Assembly (NCBI RefSeq): GCF_036669915.1
Contig: NC_089320.1
Location: forward strand, 18,845,868-18,909,867
Origin: Pocillopora verrucosa
Lineage: Eukaryota; Cnidaria; Anthozoa; Scleractinia; Pocilloporidae
Direction of reading: 5' to 3'
DNA: 64,000 nucleotides
In this document: in pieces, positions 37,901 to 49,533 of the stretch
Layout of the letters: every line of letters begins with the position of its first letter
Numbering within the stretch: the stretch's first letter is position 1
Translations under genes and position numbers: made by a program
The notes under the pieces: generated by a model
Told to the model about the DNA's origin: nothing
Database searches by the model: none
What the model saw: the letters and a program-made list of their open reading frames with translations, nothing else

Positions 37901-39515
37901 TAGAACTGAAGCAATATCAACCACTTAACTTAGAGTACCTATTTGTGACAGCTCCTCATTCAATTTCTTAATTTTTCTTTCAAGGCGCATGTATTGAGCA
38001 AACTCATCCTGAAAAAAAAATTGATGTTACCCAGGAAACTTTGGCTTCCTACATAACACACTTCCTTATTTGAAATTTCAGAAAAAAGAGGGCACTCATG
38101 TGAAGAAGGGAGCTTAATTGAGGGGGGAGGGGGGGGGCACTTATTGCTCAGTGTAGCAATTGGACAAAAATTGAAAGAACAGATGACTCACATATGAGAA
38201 CTCTGCAAGGCCATGTATATAGAAAAAACTGAAAAGGAAAAGAAAGTATTCCCCATGGTGATTGAAGCTCATAAAGTTAAAGATGAAGTGGCAAAAGAAA
38301 TTGTTTTCCTTTTATCCACACTACTTAACCCTTTAACTCACAAGATCTGATAGTTAATTCTCCCTTCCACCTTTTACATATTTCCTTTTAAATTAGTTAC
38401 AAGGCCTTGGTGTTAGATCAAGACAACAACTTCTAATTGATATGTTTGAGTATTCTCATTACCTGTTTGCTGGATAATGTAGGGATATTGCAGGGAGAAG
38501 TTACATGTTAATCACTTCTGGGAGTTAAAGGGTTAAGAAAGTGACCGAGGAGGTGTGGTGGTTATTTGAGGGGGATGCTTGTTTGAAATTATGGTCAAGG
38601 GGGTGGATGTTTATTTGGGGGGAGGATGCTTTTTTGGAGTAGGGGTGCTTACCTAAGGAAATACAGCATGCATTACAGTTATTTCAAGTCATAATATTGC
38701 ATATCATTTTATTGCCGTTTCAGGCTAATGTTCATGGTAACATTTCAAAGCTGATTTAACATAAATAATCTCCACTTTACCTGAGCACTTATCTTCATTT
38801 GTTCATTCTTCAGTTGAATGATTGTGTCTTTTAGGTGACTCCCATTCTGTTCTTTACTCATCAAGAGTCTTGGTAACTGTTTTTGAAATATAATCGATGC
38901 AAACTTACTTTGAAAGTGGAACTAACTACAAAGGAATTTTATTGAAGCTGATCCAATACAATAAATGCCATGTCCTATAAATTTGGTTTGTAGTAGCGGT
39001 AGTAGTCAACAAATTGAATTTTCCTTCACTTGCTTAAGATCTAACAAAATCGATCTTGATCAATTAAGTTTTATCAGACATTTATCTACAGGGATTTACT
39101 TACCTCTTAAAATTACTACAACGGCGATTCCGTGATCAACGTTATTTACTTTTCTTTTCTTTACTAACTTGTAGTTTCGCATCGATACGGAATTCAGTGC
39201 AATTAAATCTTTTTAATTTACAACTAGCCCGCTGCATTCTCTTCCGATACCTGCACCAGGAATTAGAAAATCGATTGATAACCCTAAATACGAATTAAAC
39301 TGCTCTAAATAATAGGTACGAACGCCTTAAATTCTCGGAGAAAATCTAATCCTGCTGAGGTTAAGTACATAAGCATAGTGTACTAAAAACACGCAAACGA
39401 AAATAAACTTAATTCACTAATTTCTCACCCAGTCAGCCAGAAATCCGGACGATTTGTAAAGAATTCTCATAACAAATACATACGCGAGCACGAACACAAC
39501 CATTGAGACCGCCAT
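34968..39515 (-). CDS. GET1: GET1/WRB, tail-anchored protein insertion receptor, 166 residues, six exons
   Basis: GET1 (WRB) with CAMLG forms the endoplasmic-reticulum receptor and insertase for tail-anchored proteins delivered by GET3. Minus-strand exons: 39515-39429, 38876-38781, 38008-37939, 36739-36672, 35931-35817, 35032-34968 (501 nt in frame). Residues 1-20 are the first membrane segment (VSMVVFVLAYVFVMRILY). Residues about 30-85 are the cytosolic coiled coil that binds GET3, with DEFAQYMRLERKIKKLNEEL matching human DEFARYARLERKINKM as I recall it. The second membrane segment is ILTAIFMGLLGVCHMAFVFVY across exons 4-5. Next comes LPVQWFYPLNRILAFPTGIP, and the third segment is VGLPCWIVTSNKIISTVLF. 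Human WRB is 174 residues, so this is complete. The acceptor of exon 5 (TTAAAG) has a weak pyrimidine tract but is fixed by frame and the membrane segment. Confidence 0.95.
35219..35599. repeat. Composite dispersed repeat in GET1 intron
   Basis: The left part (35219-35390) belongs to a family with TTAACCCCTTACACCCTAA and CTTAATGTTTGATTCA. The right part (35395-35599) belongs to the MITE-like family ending AGTTAAAGGGTTAA. The join suggests recombination or one insertion into another. Confidence 0.7.
37008..37205. repeat. TTAACCCTTTAA-ended repeat, diverged copy
   Basis: Begins TTAACCCTTTAAATCCCAAG and contains TTTTCTATTCTCATCATTTG and ATTGATATTATAAAGAGA. It shows the same end and spacing as the other copies, with a diverged inside and a decayed right end. 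Lies in a GET1 intron. Confidence 0.5.
37640..37852. repeat. MITE-like repeat in GET1 intron
   Basis: Starts TTAACCTTTTAACCCCCAAG and ends TACTGGGTTAA. Shares TTAATTCTCACCTCTGGCT, CCTGATAAGTTTGAGAATT and CATTACCTGTTTGCTTGAT with the copy at 38335. Confidence 0.8.
38335..38536. repeat. Best-preserved MITE-like copy, 202 bp with 14-bp perfect ends
   Basis: TTAACCCTTTAACT at the left is exactly inverted at the right (AGTTAAAGGGTTAA). The inside holds ACAAGATCTGATAGTTAATTC and TGTTTGCTGGATAATGTAGG. It has no coding capacity. It sits in GET1 intron 2. Confidence 0.85.
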
Positions 39516-40169
39516 CTTGTTTATTGACTCGTCACCAGTTTCTCACCGCCTTTATTGAATGGGCCATGAAAGGTTTCATATGTCCACTGAGTATATGTAG
39601 CTGGCCAATATGGCCCTGGAAAGCGGTTACGTATAGGACGAGGGCACGTATCGTATTACTTTAACTTAACTTAAGAAAAAATATAACTAAAAAATGCTCA
39701 AATCTTTAATCGAGCTTCGTAGGGACGCTCGAGGCGAAAAATTCAAGCAGTTTTTTTTTTCTCTTCTAATTACCAAAACTGCATCATGGTCCCAAACGTT
39801 CCTTGCGGAGATGCTGGAAACTGGGGTTGAGAATCGCGAGCCAACAAGCGTGCCAAAAACCTCACCTCGGGCTCCCGGCGTTGTAAGATTGTTCTTAAAC
39901 GCAGGCTATTTTTTTAGCATGGGAAGGCAGAATACCTCACCTATCTGGAGTCCCCCACTTCATGCAAACAAGCCCATAAAGGGAAGACGGTATGAATCCT
40001 TTAAACTCGTGACCTGCCAGACAACTTGTAACTGCGTGACTTTGATCTTGACTTCCAGGTTTTGGCATGACAGAAGCTCTTGCCACGCATTTACAGCCTG
40101 TAGGAGAAAGCAAACCGGGGAGTGTTGGTGTACCTCTCCCTTATTCGGAATGTAAGGTACCATCAGATG

Positions 40170-40310
40170 ATTCGCGTTCCTTCCAATAAGCACCCCCTCT
40201 CTAATGAGAGCCTCCCTCGAACCTGTTTTGCCAATAAGCGCCCCTGTTCTATTAAACACTCGTATTAAGTAAGCACCCTCTTTCCATAAGCGCCCTTATT
40301 CTGTTCCAGT
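40170..40310. repeat. Irregular AATAAGCGCCC-type repeat units
   Basis: CCAATAAGCACCCCCTCT, CCAATAAGCGCCCCTGTTC, AGTAAGCACCCTCTTT and CATAAGCGCCCTTATT follow each other at 25-35 bp spacing. Related G-rich mirror sequences lie at 38115-38150 and 38575-38650 in a GET1 intron. Low-copy, decayed repeat. Confidence 0.5.
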
Positions 40311-42230
40311 AATAGCACTGCTAGAGCGCTTGTACATTGAGATTATGCTCAAAATTATGCTCTTTTTTTGCTATTGACGCTACATTTTTTAAGTACGCTT
40401 TTGAAAAAAAAAAAGGAGAAAAACCAAACTCATATGTCTACTGTTAATAAAGCATGATATCTTCTTGATCCTAAGTTACACATTTGCTCTGATAAAACAC
40501 AGTTAATTACAGTACTTCCGTTCCAGACTAGAAGCAGTGACTCAAGGTGTCAAAATGTACGATACTAATATCGCGTTTGATATTTTCTGATGATCAGAAC
40601 ATAATGGTGATACTAACGTTCTGACCCGTGGGGTGGCTGTTCTTCTTCTCGTATTTGTAAGTTGCACAATGCTATTTAGTTGCTTGGGAAAGCGGAATGG
40701 GACCGACACAATCTAGACGACGAATGACGCAGTATGGCAGTTACCTTCTACCCCAAGACATGGCAAAATTGATAATTGACTGAACCGTGGACCGGACTTG
40801 AAAATAATCATAATCTTAGAAACTAAGCAAGTCATGACTCTGGTAATGTTCCCTTAAAAAAAACTTAAAATATGCTGATTATGCTATCTGTGCTACTTTT
40901 ATAAAAATTGAAAAACACTAAGCTTGTTTTTCCAAATTATGCCAGACATGCTAACACAATCTATAAGGGCCTATATACCGGCACCATTTTAGGAATCTCG
41001 TGCCCAGAGTCCTTGCTCCCCTTGATTAGACAAACGTAACGGGGACTCTGGGTACAACTTTGCGATTTCAACCAAAGTTATTTAAAGGTTTACATTTTCA
41101 TATCCGTTTTAAGAAATCGGACAGTTTTCACTAATCGCGAAATTTAATCATAGCGGCATGGAGGTGTTTAAAGATAAATAGTTCATTGTTGCTAGTCAAC
41201 TGGCTCAGAAGAAAAGGTCTACAAACTAACTTTTAAAGTTTAGTCAATTTTGCCTCGTACAAAATTGGATCCAAATTAGTGACGCTTATAGAATACGTGG
41301 GGGAGAGGAGTCTTGGAATAAATGGCTTTTATTACGTAAATTAGCGCAAATAAACGAATGAAAGTCAATCAACAACTTATTAAAGAGTGGAGGTGGCTGG
41401 ATTTCTATCATTTGCGTCAACCTGTCAGAATTTGGATTAAAGTTTAATAGCAACAAAGGCGGTGTCTGTCTTCGCTCGCATATAGATTACTTTGTAATGC
41501 CTGCATTTTAATACCATCTTAGATTTCGTTAACTAAAGTGCACAGATCACTTACTGCTTGTGGAAAGTTTTGAGGGGTAAATGAGGTTTGAAAAGAACGA
41601 TACTCATTTTAACTCGTTGGGTGGAATCAGAGGGAGGAAAAGGACTCTTGTTTGATAGTTCTTAGGAGGAGGTTTGTACGAATCCTTTCAGGCGAATTGA
41701 AATGCTTACGGACCCTAGCAACCTGGTTTATTATGTGACTTATAGAATGTTTTTGATTAGGAAAGGAGCCATACACCTATGACATCCGCTTCCTTCGATT
41801 TTTCGACTTCGAGAAATTCCTTGGTCGAGATATATTCAAGGAAAATTTCAATACACCACATATGCTCATTATTTTAAAGATCCAGTTCTTCACACGTTAA
41901 TTAAAATTTTGTTTACTCTTCTTGTAGACATTTAAAAAGAGAGGCTGGTTTTAAATGCAAATCACAATTTTGCATTCTTATCTTGCCTTGACTGTTTTGA
42001 ATGTTTTTGGTTGTAATTGCCAACAGCCACTGGCGCACAACAAACTTAAAGAACCATGGTCTACTACTGAGAAAAGCTGATGTATGATTCTCCACTTGGG
42101 TTTTCCCACCCTCGCGAGAAAATGTTTGAGAATTGACTGTAATAACATGCAAGCTGACCAGAAAACCAAATAATTTTTTTTCTTCTGGTTTTACGTTTGG
42201 AATGTTTGTACTCAGCTTTATGCTTTAACG

Positions 42231-42450
42231 TGTTACCTTCTTACACCCTAAGATCGGTGAGAATATCATCCCTACTGACTTTTCTATACATTTGGTGATG
42301 ATGAGGAAAATGTGTTTAACAACGAAGAGCTTGTTGATAGGCGATTGCTTACTTCATCCTCGTGACCTTCATGTTTTGATTCATTTAGTATGTCTTGATT
42401 CATGTATTTGATTCATCTCGTAGACGTCACTCCTGGGGATTAAAGGTTTA
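42231..42450 (+). repeat. Dispersed repeat (second family) upstream of gene A
   Basis: Contains CTTACACCCTAAGATCGGTG, CTCGTGACCTTCATG and ends GGGGATTAAAGGTTTA. Matches the order of the copies at 29360-29500 (reversed) and 35219-35390. It ends 70 bp before the start of gene A. Confidence 0.6.
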
Positions 42451-42520
42451 AAATTTGACTTGGGCTAGCTTGAATGTGTTTTTCTCTGTTATTTTTTTCA
42501 CTAGTGCATATTAAACCCCC

Positions 42521-45344
42521 ATGGATAGACATATATTTCTCTGTGTATTTGTATGTCTATGGACTGTTCAAATCACTGGCCTTTACGGTGAATTCATCGA
42601 AGAGATATCCACAGGGCATGATTTTGGTAGGTAAAGAAACGTGGCCGCTTCACCTAGATTTAAGCACTAAAGTTGCTATTTTTGCCTCAGGGATGCCGGT
42701 TGTGAACTGGCTCTCGTGGCTGTTGTTTGAAGGGGGAAACGGAGGGTAATAAAAGCCCAAGTCACGAAATTTTGGTAGAAGAAAGAATTCCTTTTCATGT
42801 GATAAAAAGTCAAAGGAAATCGTTTGTTTGGTCAGAAAAGGAAGGGAAAGGGACCGGAGGCTGAAGTAACTGCATTCTGGTATCATGGAGGTTATGGGCA
42901 AACATGCTGTTATTTCAAAGAGAGAATAATAAGCCAAAACAGAACGAAGATATGGTGAGGATTTACATGGGATGCGCACTTGAAAACTTGGGTTAAATTT
43001 CGCAATTGAACGCAACTCGATTTCCTTCGAAGTGAATAGTTCAGGGACCCCTGCTGTGCACTGACACAATTTTAGTTTTTGGTTACAGTTGGTAAGGAAA
43101 TGACAAATGTAACATGTAATAAAGTCATTTTTCATCTGTATAGGTTTAAAAGACGTCCCTCGCGCAAAAAGACCTTTGTCAGGTACAGATTTTGATAAAA
43201 TTTCTTTCCTCGTAGGTGAGCTATTTCGTGAGGCGAGTAACTGAAATATAAATGAGTAGCCAGCGTGCCAACTCATCGTCTTCAGAGAGGGGTGGGGGGT
43301 AGGAACTTTTGATCCTAGAGTTGTGTAGGCTAATGTAACCTTATCTTACCGCATTTAACTAATATGTTGAGCTAAACTTGAATTGCGTCCAAATGGCCTT
43401 TCTTTGAAAAGTGGTTTATGCTACGATTTTCGTTGAGTTCCACTATCCTTTCCTGAACGAGTTTGCTTCTTCTCTACCTCTTGGCTAGCTAGCGACTTAT
43501 TTGAAATGGCAAAATTAAATTGTATATTTTGCAATAAACTCTGATTTCAGCACTTTCTATCGAACAGATTATTCTTGCTCAGTAAAACACGTGAAAGCTG
43601 GCTGCTTTAATGATAAGAGAAACCCATCATCGAGGGCAATGAATGAACTGTTGTTTCAAGATCGATACAAAGGAAAAGGGTTCAGCGGTCAGAGAATAGA
43701 TTGGGAAAGTTATGACTCGTACCTTCCTGAGTAAGTATTTATTTGTTATACGTGGAGCGTATTTGAAGCGAGCTTTGTAAACTCAAAAGTGTAGAATAAT
43801 CTCTAGGTCGTTGATGCCACAGAAATCAGATATGCGGCTCTATAGGCTTCACCTAATCTGAAATCCACATTATGGCGTGATTTACTAAATACCAACGAGT
43901 TTCCATCTATTCATTCCGATCTTTTTTCAGTCTCGTTTGTCGATGTGCCACGGCTGCAGCCAATAAAGGTTATTCTTTTTTTGGGATTCAGTTCTACGGA
44001 GAGTGCTGGAGTGCTGCAGACGCAGCACAGCGGTTCAACATTTACAGTAAAAGCGACAAATGTGTTGATACAGAGTACAAGGTCGGATGTGACACCATTA
44101 GAAACAAGCCGTGTGCTGGAGTGGCTCATGTGAACTTTGTTTATCAAATAGTTCCAGGTGAGATAACCGTTATGGCGAAAAGAAGAGTGCAAAGGAAGAA
44201 AAGAAGCATACTTCATTCCTGTGGAATGAACTACCTCTTATTATAAAATAATTCAAATAGTACGCGCGCTCTGATTGGCCATAAAACCATTTTACATGAG
44301 CGTATGTAAACACGGTTTTCGTTCCTCTTTCATAATTATTTTATAAAAGAAATGTAAAATGGTTTCCGTGTTTACATAGCCTGATGTAAACACTTGGGAG
44401 GTTGGGAGAACACTCGATAAACTGGAAACCACTCCGCTTCGTGTCGTGGTTTCCTACGCTTATCTCGTGTTCTCCCAACCTCCCGTGTGTTTACATCAGG
44501 CTATGTAAACACGGAAACCATTTTACATTTCTTCAGTATAAGAGAGTCAAATACCTTGTCCATCTTTAGCGAGAATTTGATGGCCTTTTGTCATAATAAG
44601 TTTAATGTGGATTTTTTAAAATTTTACACTGTACTTTACTTAATCATTAGTTCATTTATAATAACTTTATGGATAAGCGTTCATTTCGCATGTCTTATTT
44701 ATAACTGACATGTTACAATAACGACTTTTTAGATAATTTTATTACTCAATTAATTCTGTAGATGTAATAATAGGTGGCTTATTTTTAAGGAGTCTTGCAT
44801 TCGGTTTTAAGCTTACCTCAGATTTGTCATTTTACTTGTAAATCTGAAAGTTGATTAAAGTTTATATGAAGGTGCTGCAGGCAGCCAAAGGCAGCCAAAT
44901 CAGAATCTGAGAAGAAACGAGAGCTTAATGTTCGCTCTTGAACGTTATAATTGTACTCATCAAAACTTGCGTTTCTCACCCTCCTTTCAGCTTTGTGCAC
45001 TAATCGCGTGTAAGTCTATACGTTTTAAAAATTCGCAACCCTCAATCAAATTCAGTGACCACATCTAACCTACTGCCTCTTTACAAAACCTGTTGTTGCT
45101 ATTCCCGTAGTACCTCGCGCTATTGCCTGAATCTCAGACAGTACGAAGTCACTTGTTTAACCGGCCCTTCACTTGCAGGACTCTAGACGTCGGACTGTCT
45201 GAGAATCAGGAGCAAAATGCCTTAGAGGAGCTGATTCAACTAAATGGCCTAAAGAAATGTTTTTTCTCTACCTCTCTCTCTTTCTTAGGAGATAATCCAG
45301 ATGGGAGTGGTGTGGGGCCACCAATAAACCCAGAGGAGTACTGA
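42521..45344 (+). CDS. Secreted eight-cysteine protein, gene A, 170 residues
   Basis: Exons: 42521-42587 (signal), 43568-43730, 43931-44157, 45289-45344; total 513 nt. The signal peptide is MDRHIFLCVFVCLWTVQITG. The cysteine module starts with CSVKHVKAGCF (2 Cys) and continues in the next exon with VCRC, GYSFFGIQFYGECWS, DKC, VGC and PC, giving eight Cys in all. The tail exon is acidic and ends in NPEEY. The GYSFFGIQFYGECWS core resembles the WSC-type carbohydrate-binding motif, but I cannot place it in a named family. No short charged exon was found between the signal and module. A splice acceptor (TTCACTAG) ends 16 nt before the ATG. An AATAAA lies about 200 nt after the stop. Probable role: extracellular, mucus, venom-like or matrix protein; unknown. 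Confidence 0.85.
44348..44532. repeat. Long near-perfect hairpin in the last intron of gene A
   Basis: Arms 44348-44420 and 44460-44532 are inverted copies with only a few mismatches, both containing GTTTACATAGCCTGATGTAA in one orientation or the other and a GGGAGGTTGGGAGAACAC block. The loop is about 40 bp. A partial relative (CATTTTACATGAGCGTATGT) lies just upstream at 44290. MITE-like foldback. Confidence 0.88.
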
Positions 45345-48229
45345 CGCTTAAATGTTCGCCGAGACTGAAGAAAGTGCCATGTTCAGAAACATTAAGATCG
45401 TTCTCCTTCATTGATCTGTGTTTGGGAGACAGAGAAACAGCAAGCCATTATACAAATTAGCAAAAGTTATATCAAGAGGCATATGAATCTTCAGTCAGGG
45501 CTTTTTTAAAAATATTTTCCTAGTGCACTGTATGTTTCTTGAAATAAATAGCACCATGTTATCAGTGTGATGTTTCATTAGTTTTTTTTCGGACAAAAAC
45601 GAGGACATCATAGGTTCATGTTCTTAATACTAACGATAAGGTGTAGACTATGTTACGGCAACACTTTTAATGTCAGTGGTCGAATCCGTGCTTTACTGGG
45701 TGGGTCGAGGGCTAATTGTGAACCCTTTCACTCTCAAGATCTCATTAGTAATTCTCCTGACTGTCTGCTTAAAAATCTTATAATGTTAGTTTTGAGAATT
45801 TGGTATTGGACCAACCAATGATCCTCTATTTGATGTTTTCCTTTATTCTTGTCACAACTGTGCTTGGTCTGGTATTGATATAGTCAGGAGAAATTCTCTA
45901 TTAGTCACTCGTGAGAGTTAAATGTTGATCAAGTCTAGGGCAACAAATCCGGCTCTTCAATTATTCACCGCGTTTGAAAAATGACAAAATTTTGAAAGAA
46001 GCATACTGGTCAGTTGAAAGGTTTAAAAATGACTTATGGAAACTGAACATTGTTCCGCTTGAACTTTCCTTTTCTCCTGAGGTATTTGCCGTAGCTGTCA
46101 TGTTGTGAAGACTAAAATATCAAGGCTGCATCCGGGACTTGGTAATACTTGAGACCCCAGCAGTAGTAAAAGTTGAATCGTTAAGTGAAATATCTCCTGA
46201 GAGAATGTTTGTTCTAGGAGACCGAAAAATTAGCATGAAAATGGTCATAAGATGTCATTGAATAGTTAAACAGGTCGATCACGAAAAAAATAAACGCAGA
46301 ATAATTTTATTTCGGAAAGATTTTCCCACAAGAAAAAATTGAGATCAATGCAAAGAAAGTTGGGCACTTTGGTTGAGAATGAACGCAAAAAATCAAAGGA
46401 GAAATATCAGCTTCTCCAGTGAAGAATTTAAATCTATTGAAGTACTTTTAAAGGTAAACCCTTTTAAGTAAATAGAGGACTTGAGCTCGTTAAGCATTAA
46501 CCACACTTTATTAAAGCCTATATGTGGATTTAGCAAACACGGGGGTGGAAAAACATTCCTGCATAACGAAGACAAAATCCTGCAGGAGTTAGGAAACCCC
46601 TGCTTCGAGCGGTGTGCAAGGTCCTTGGTGCCATTTGCCTCGTGTTTTGGTTAAATTTAAGCCTGCTTCATTCTTCGGGTACCTTATTCGACTGTCACTC
46701 GAAGAACATCCAAGCGTTGGATAGAGGTAACTGTAAAAATTCTAGTTATCTAGAATTTTGAAACAATTGGACGGGTTTAGAAGTTGGGTAGGAACTCACG
46801 CACCGGTAGTACACCAAATCATATTTGTAAATCAGTGTAATTCATATACGTACTTCTTAGAAACAGCCTGTGCGTACATATTTAAATGCTGTGAAACGCA
46901 CGTTGAGTCAAAACCTCTTGATATAATGCACACATATTTTTTTTATCTCAGGTCTGACAAAGATTGACCTCTCTTCTCTGTGAAGCAATCAGCGAGTACA
47001 TTCTTTGAACACTAAGGCAGACACGGAGTTTTACATTTCCCCTAATTTTACTCATCTAGCTCGCTTAAAAATTCTTTACCTTCAAGAGAATCTTGAATCA
47101 CTCATGACTTCGAATAATCAAAGGTACCGTTTCGTACAACTGGAGAGAATCATTTTTCGAAGAATTAGCAGAGAGAGGCTAGGCAATGAACTATTGATAA
47201 ACCTTGCCGGTGCTCTTTTGACGAAAACAAATAAACTTGATTGTCATCAGTTCTTTGCCTGAATGTAGCTAGAGGCAATTTATCATTTAGCACGTAAAAA
47301 GACAAAAACTCTCGTGGAGAACTTTTTTGATCCATAATATTGGGTGCTGGGATGCTAAGCTCGAGATTTGAGATCTACGTTTTTCACATTTTGTTAAGAT
47401 TTTTCATTTACAAGGTAAGCATGGATACAATTACACAACCCAGCCCTACAATGAAACTTGCGGATGAGGGTTGGGCCCATAAATAAGATTTTAGTTTACT
47501 CCAAGGTAATGAAAACCAGAAGCTAACTAGATACTAGGCTTGTGAGATCAATTCCCAACCAAATTTCTTCAGTTTTGCGCAAAACGTTGGGTTTTTAATT
47601 TTTCGTGTCACAGGTATGTTTGCTTTTATCGAGGATTTAAATTATTGATTTTTAATTGGGGTTTTAAGTTGAAGTATCTCTTTTTTTCTCTGGCATGCAT
47701 TTCATTAACATGCTATTCAGGGAAACAATCTTCATCAGACCTAGATATTTAAACAATTCGCCTAATGTGTTATAAAGTTTAAATGAATCCCTATTTTACC
47801 ATAAAAACTGTTAATGATTGAAAAATGTCCTCTTTGAATCTCTGTAGTAAGTTTTTTTCAGGGATTTTGTTGATAATTAAGGCGTACATGCGAACTGAAA
47901 ACTTAAGAAATTAAACAAAACTGGATCCTTTAATGGACACAGCTCTCAAAACAGCTCAAGCCCGCGACTTTACAAGTATATTTCGTAGCATGTCATGATC
48001 TAACTGAGATGCACAATGAAATAATATACAGGCTAATATCACCTATAACATCTCGGAGATTAATTAAAAAATATAAACCTGATGATATAGTTTGCTTTCA
48101 AATTTCTCAAATCTCTGTGATAAGTGAGGAAAAATATATTTCTTAACGTTATTTTTGCCACGTTTTCAGCGTCCAATGAATTGCTATTTTTTTCTTTCCT
48201 TCTTTACCTCTCTCTCAGCAGAAGCTAAG
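45345..48229. other. Intergenic region between genes A and B
   Basis: No supported gene; short ORFs only. Contains the 3' UTR of gene A (AATAAA at about 45542), a dispersed repeat at 45718-45925 and presumably a leader exon for gene B. Confidence 0.6.
45718..45925 (+). repeat. Dispersed TTAACCCTTT-related repeat, diverged
   Basis: GTGAACCCTTTCACTCTCAAGATCT at the left and TAGTCACTCGTGAGAGTTAA at the right correspond to the ends of the family. The inside has GAATTTGGTATTGGACCA. Confidence 0.6.
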
Positions 48230-49533
48230 ATGCGCACACCGTTGATATGTTTTGTGCTTCTCATTTGTGTTTTGGGAATGGAAGCTAAATCCATATCACT
48301 TCAGAAAGGTGAGGCAATCAATTATAGATTCAATCTTTTTACTCCCAAACGAGTTCCAAGTATTGCACCATTGTGTTGGGACTCAAGTATAATTTTTTTT
48401 GTTTTTGTTTAGAAGAACATAAAACCGACGCCGAGGAACTCGAAGAAACAATGAGGGATTTGAGAGAGTCAGGTAAGCCAAAGCTGTTTTAAAAATTTAG
48501 CAGACGATATGTGAATCATTTCATTTGATGTGCATTGACTCAAGAGTAAGTGACCTTCTTAATTCAAGGAGGGCTGGGTTGGAGTGCAGGGGACCCAAAA
48601 TCTTGAAACTGTGTTGGGATTTACCATTAAGTCACACAGACTATGAAGCACGTGAAATTAAGTGATCAAAACAATAAGCATGAATAATTGATTGTGGCTT
48701 TACTTGAAGGCGCGCAATTCCTTGAAAGGCAAAATGTTCTTCAGGGAATAATGTGAATTGCACCCGGCGCTGACTTGCTCGAATATTTTGGTAGAGAGCG
48801 ATTGGGCGCTGACGAAATGTCCACGTGAGAAAAATGAGTGACGTAGATTGACTAGTTCTACATTCTCATGGGAAAACAGCGATGATCGAAAAATGACTGT
48901 AAATACATGAAAATTATACATGTAAACTGCGGTTGAAGAAACGAATACGGGAGCGATCCTCGAAGTTATGAACACTACTTAGAATGAATTAAGAAAAGCT
49001 CTTTATTGAGATCAAGTCTCTTAGCTTGATATTTCCTTAGTACGATCTAACTTTTTCAATTTGATTTAATCTATTTAGAGCTAAACCTCCATAAAGGCCC
49101 TGCAAAAGATAACTATCAGGAGCAATTGAAAGCGCTCACTGAGGAAGGTATGTTCATCAGACAGTGAGTTATATCCAATCAAATGACAAAGACAAATGAA
49201 ATGAAGGGGGCAATTTTCTTAGGAAACTGTGGTGCTACGTCGGTGGGAAAGTATAACAGGGTCATTTAGTATTATCAACTGAGTTCAACTGAGTTGGTAA
49301 CGTAAGTTAGCCACTGTGACAAAGATAGTCCAATTTTACAAGATGTAAATGCATATTTTCATTCAGCACAGTCTGAGTTTCTTTAACCGGTCTTCAAAAA
49401 ACACCTTAAGGGAAATCCAATGATCAAAATTGTAGGTAGATGATTTTCCTCAAGCTCAGATTTGTTGTTTCCTTTTGTTTCAGAATCTGATGCTCAAAGT
49501 GGAAATGGTGAGCTCAGACCGGAAGAATATTAG
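48230..49533 (+). CDS. Small secreted acidic protein, gene B, 85 residues, no cysteine module
   Basis: Exons: 48230-48308, 48413-48472, 49079-49147, 49484-49533 (258 nt, all phase 1). The signal peptide is MRTPLICFVLLICVLGMEAK. The mature part is about 65 residues, strongly charged, likely helical (EELEETMRDLRES, YQEQLKALTEE) and Cys-free. The tail exon gives SGNGELRPEEY, clearly related to the tails of genes A (NPEEY) and D (GSGNGE). So it has the outer exons of the cluster family without the eight-cysteine module. A splice acceptor (CTCTCTCAG) ends 11 nt before the ATG. No dibasic processing sites are evident, so a neuropeptide precursor is unlikely. Function unknown. Confidence 0.75.

Larger units (their letters stand above)
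39516..42520. other. Intergenic region between GET1 and secreted gene A
   Basis: Divergent promoters of GET1 (left edge) and gene A (right edge). The 153-residue ORF at 39694-40155 has no start context or splice logic. A run of AATAAGCGCCCC-like units lies at 40170-40310, and a dispersed repeat at 42231-42450. Confidence 0.6.

Noticed and set aside
39694-40155. 153-residue ORF with a Cys-rich end (GECWC)
   Set aside because: The ending loosely recalls a thyroglobulin type-1 domain, but the rest is unlike any domain and no adjoining exons fit; left out as a gene.
42650-43276. 208-residue minus-strand ORF
   Set aside because: It lies inside the first intron of gene A, antisense, with no domain, odd composition and no supporting signals; probably chance or an old repeat.
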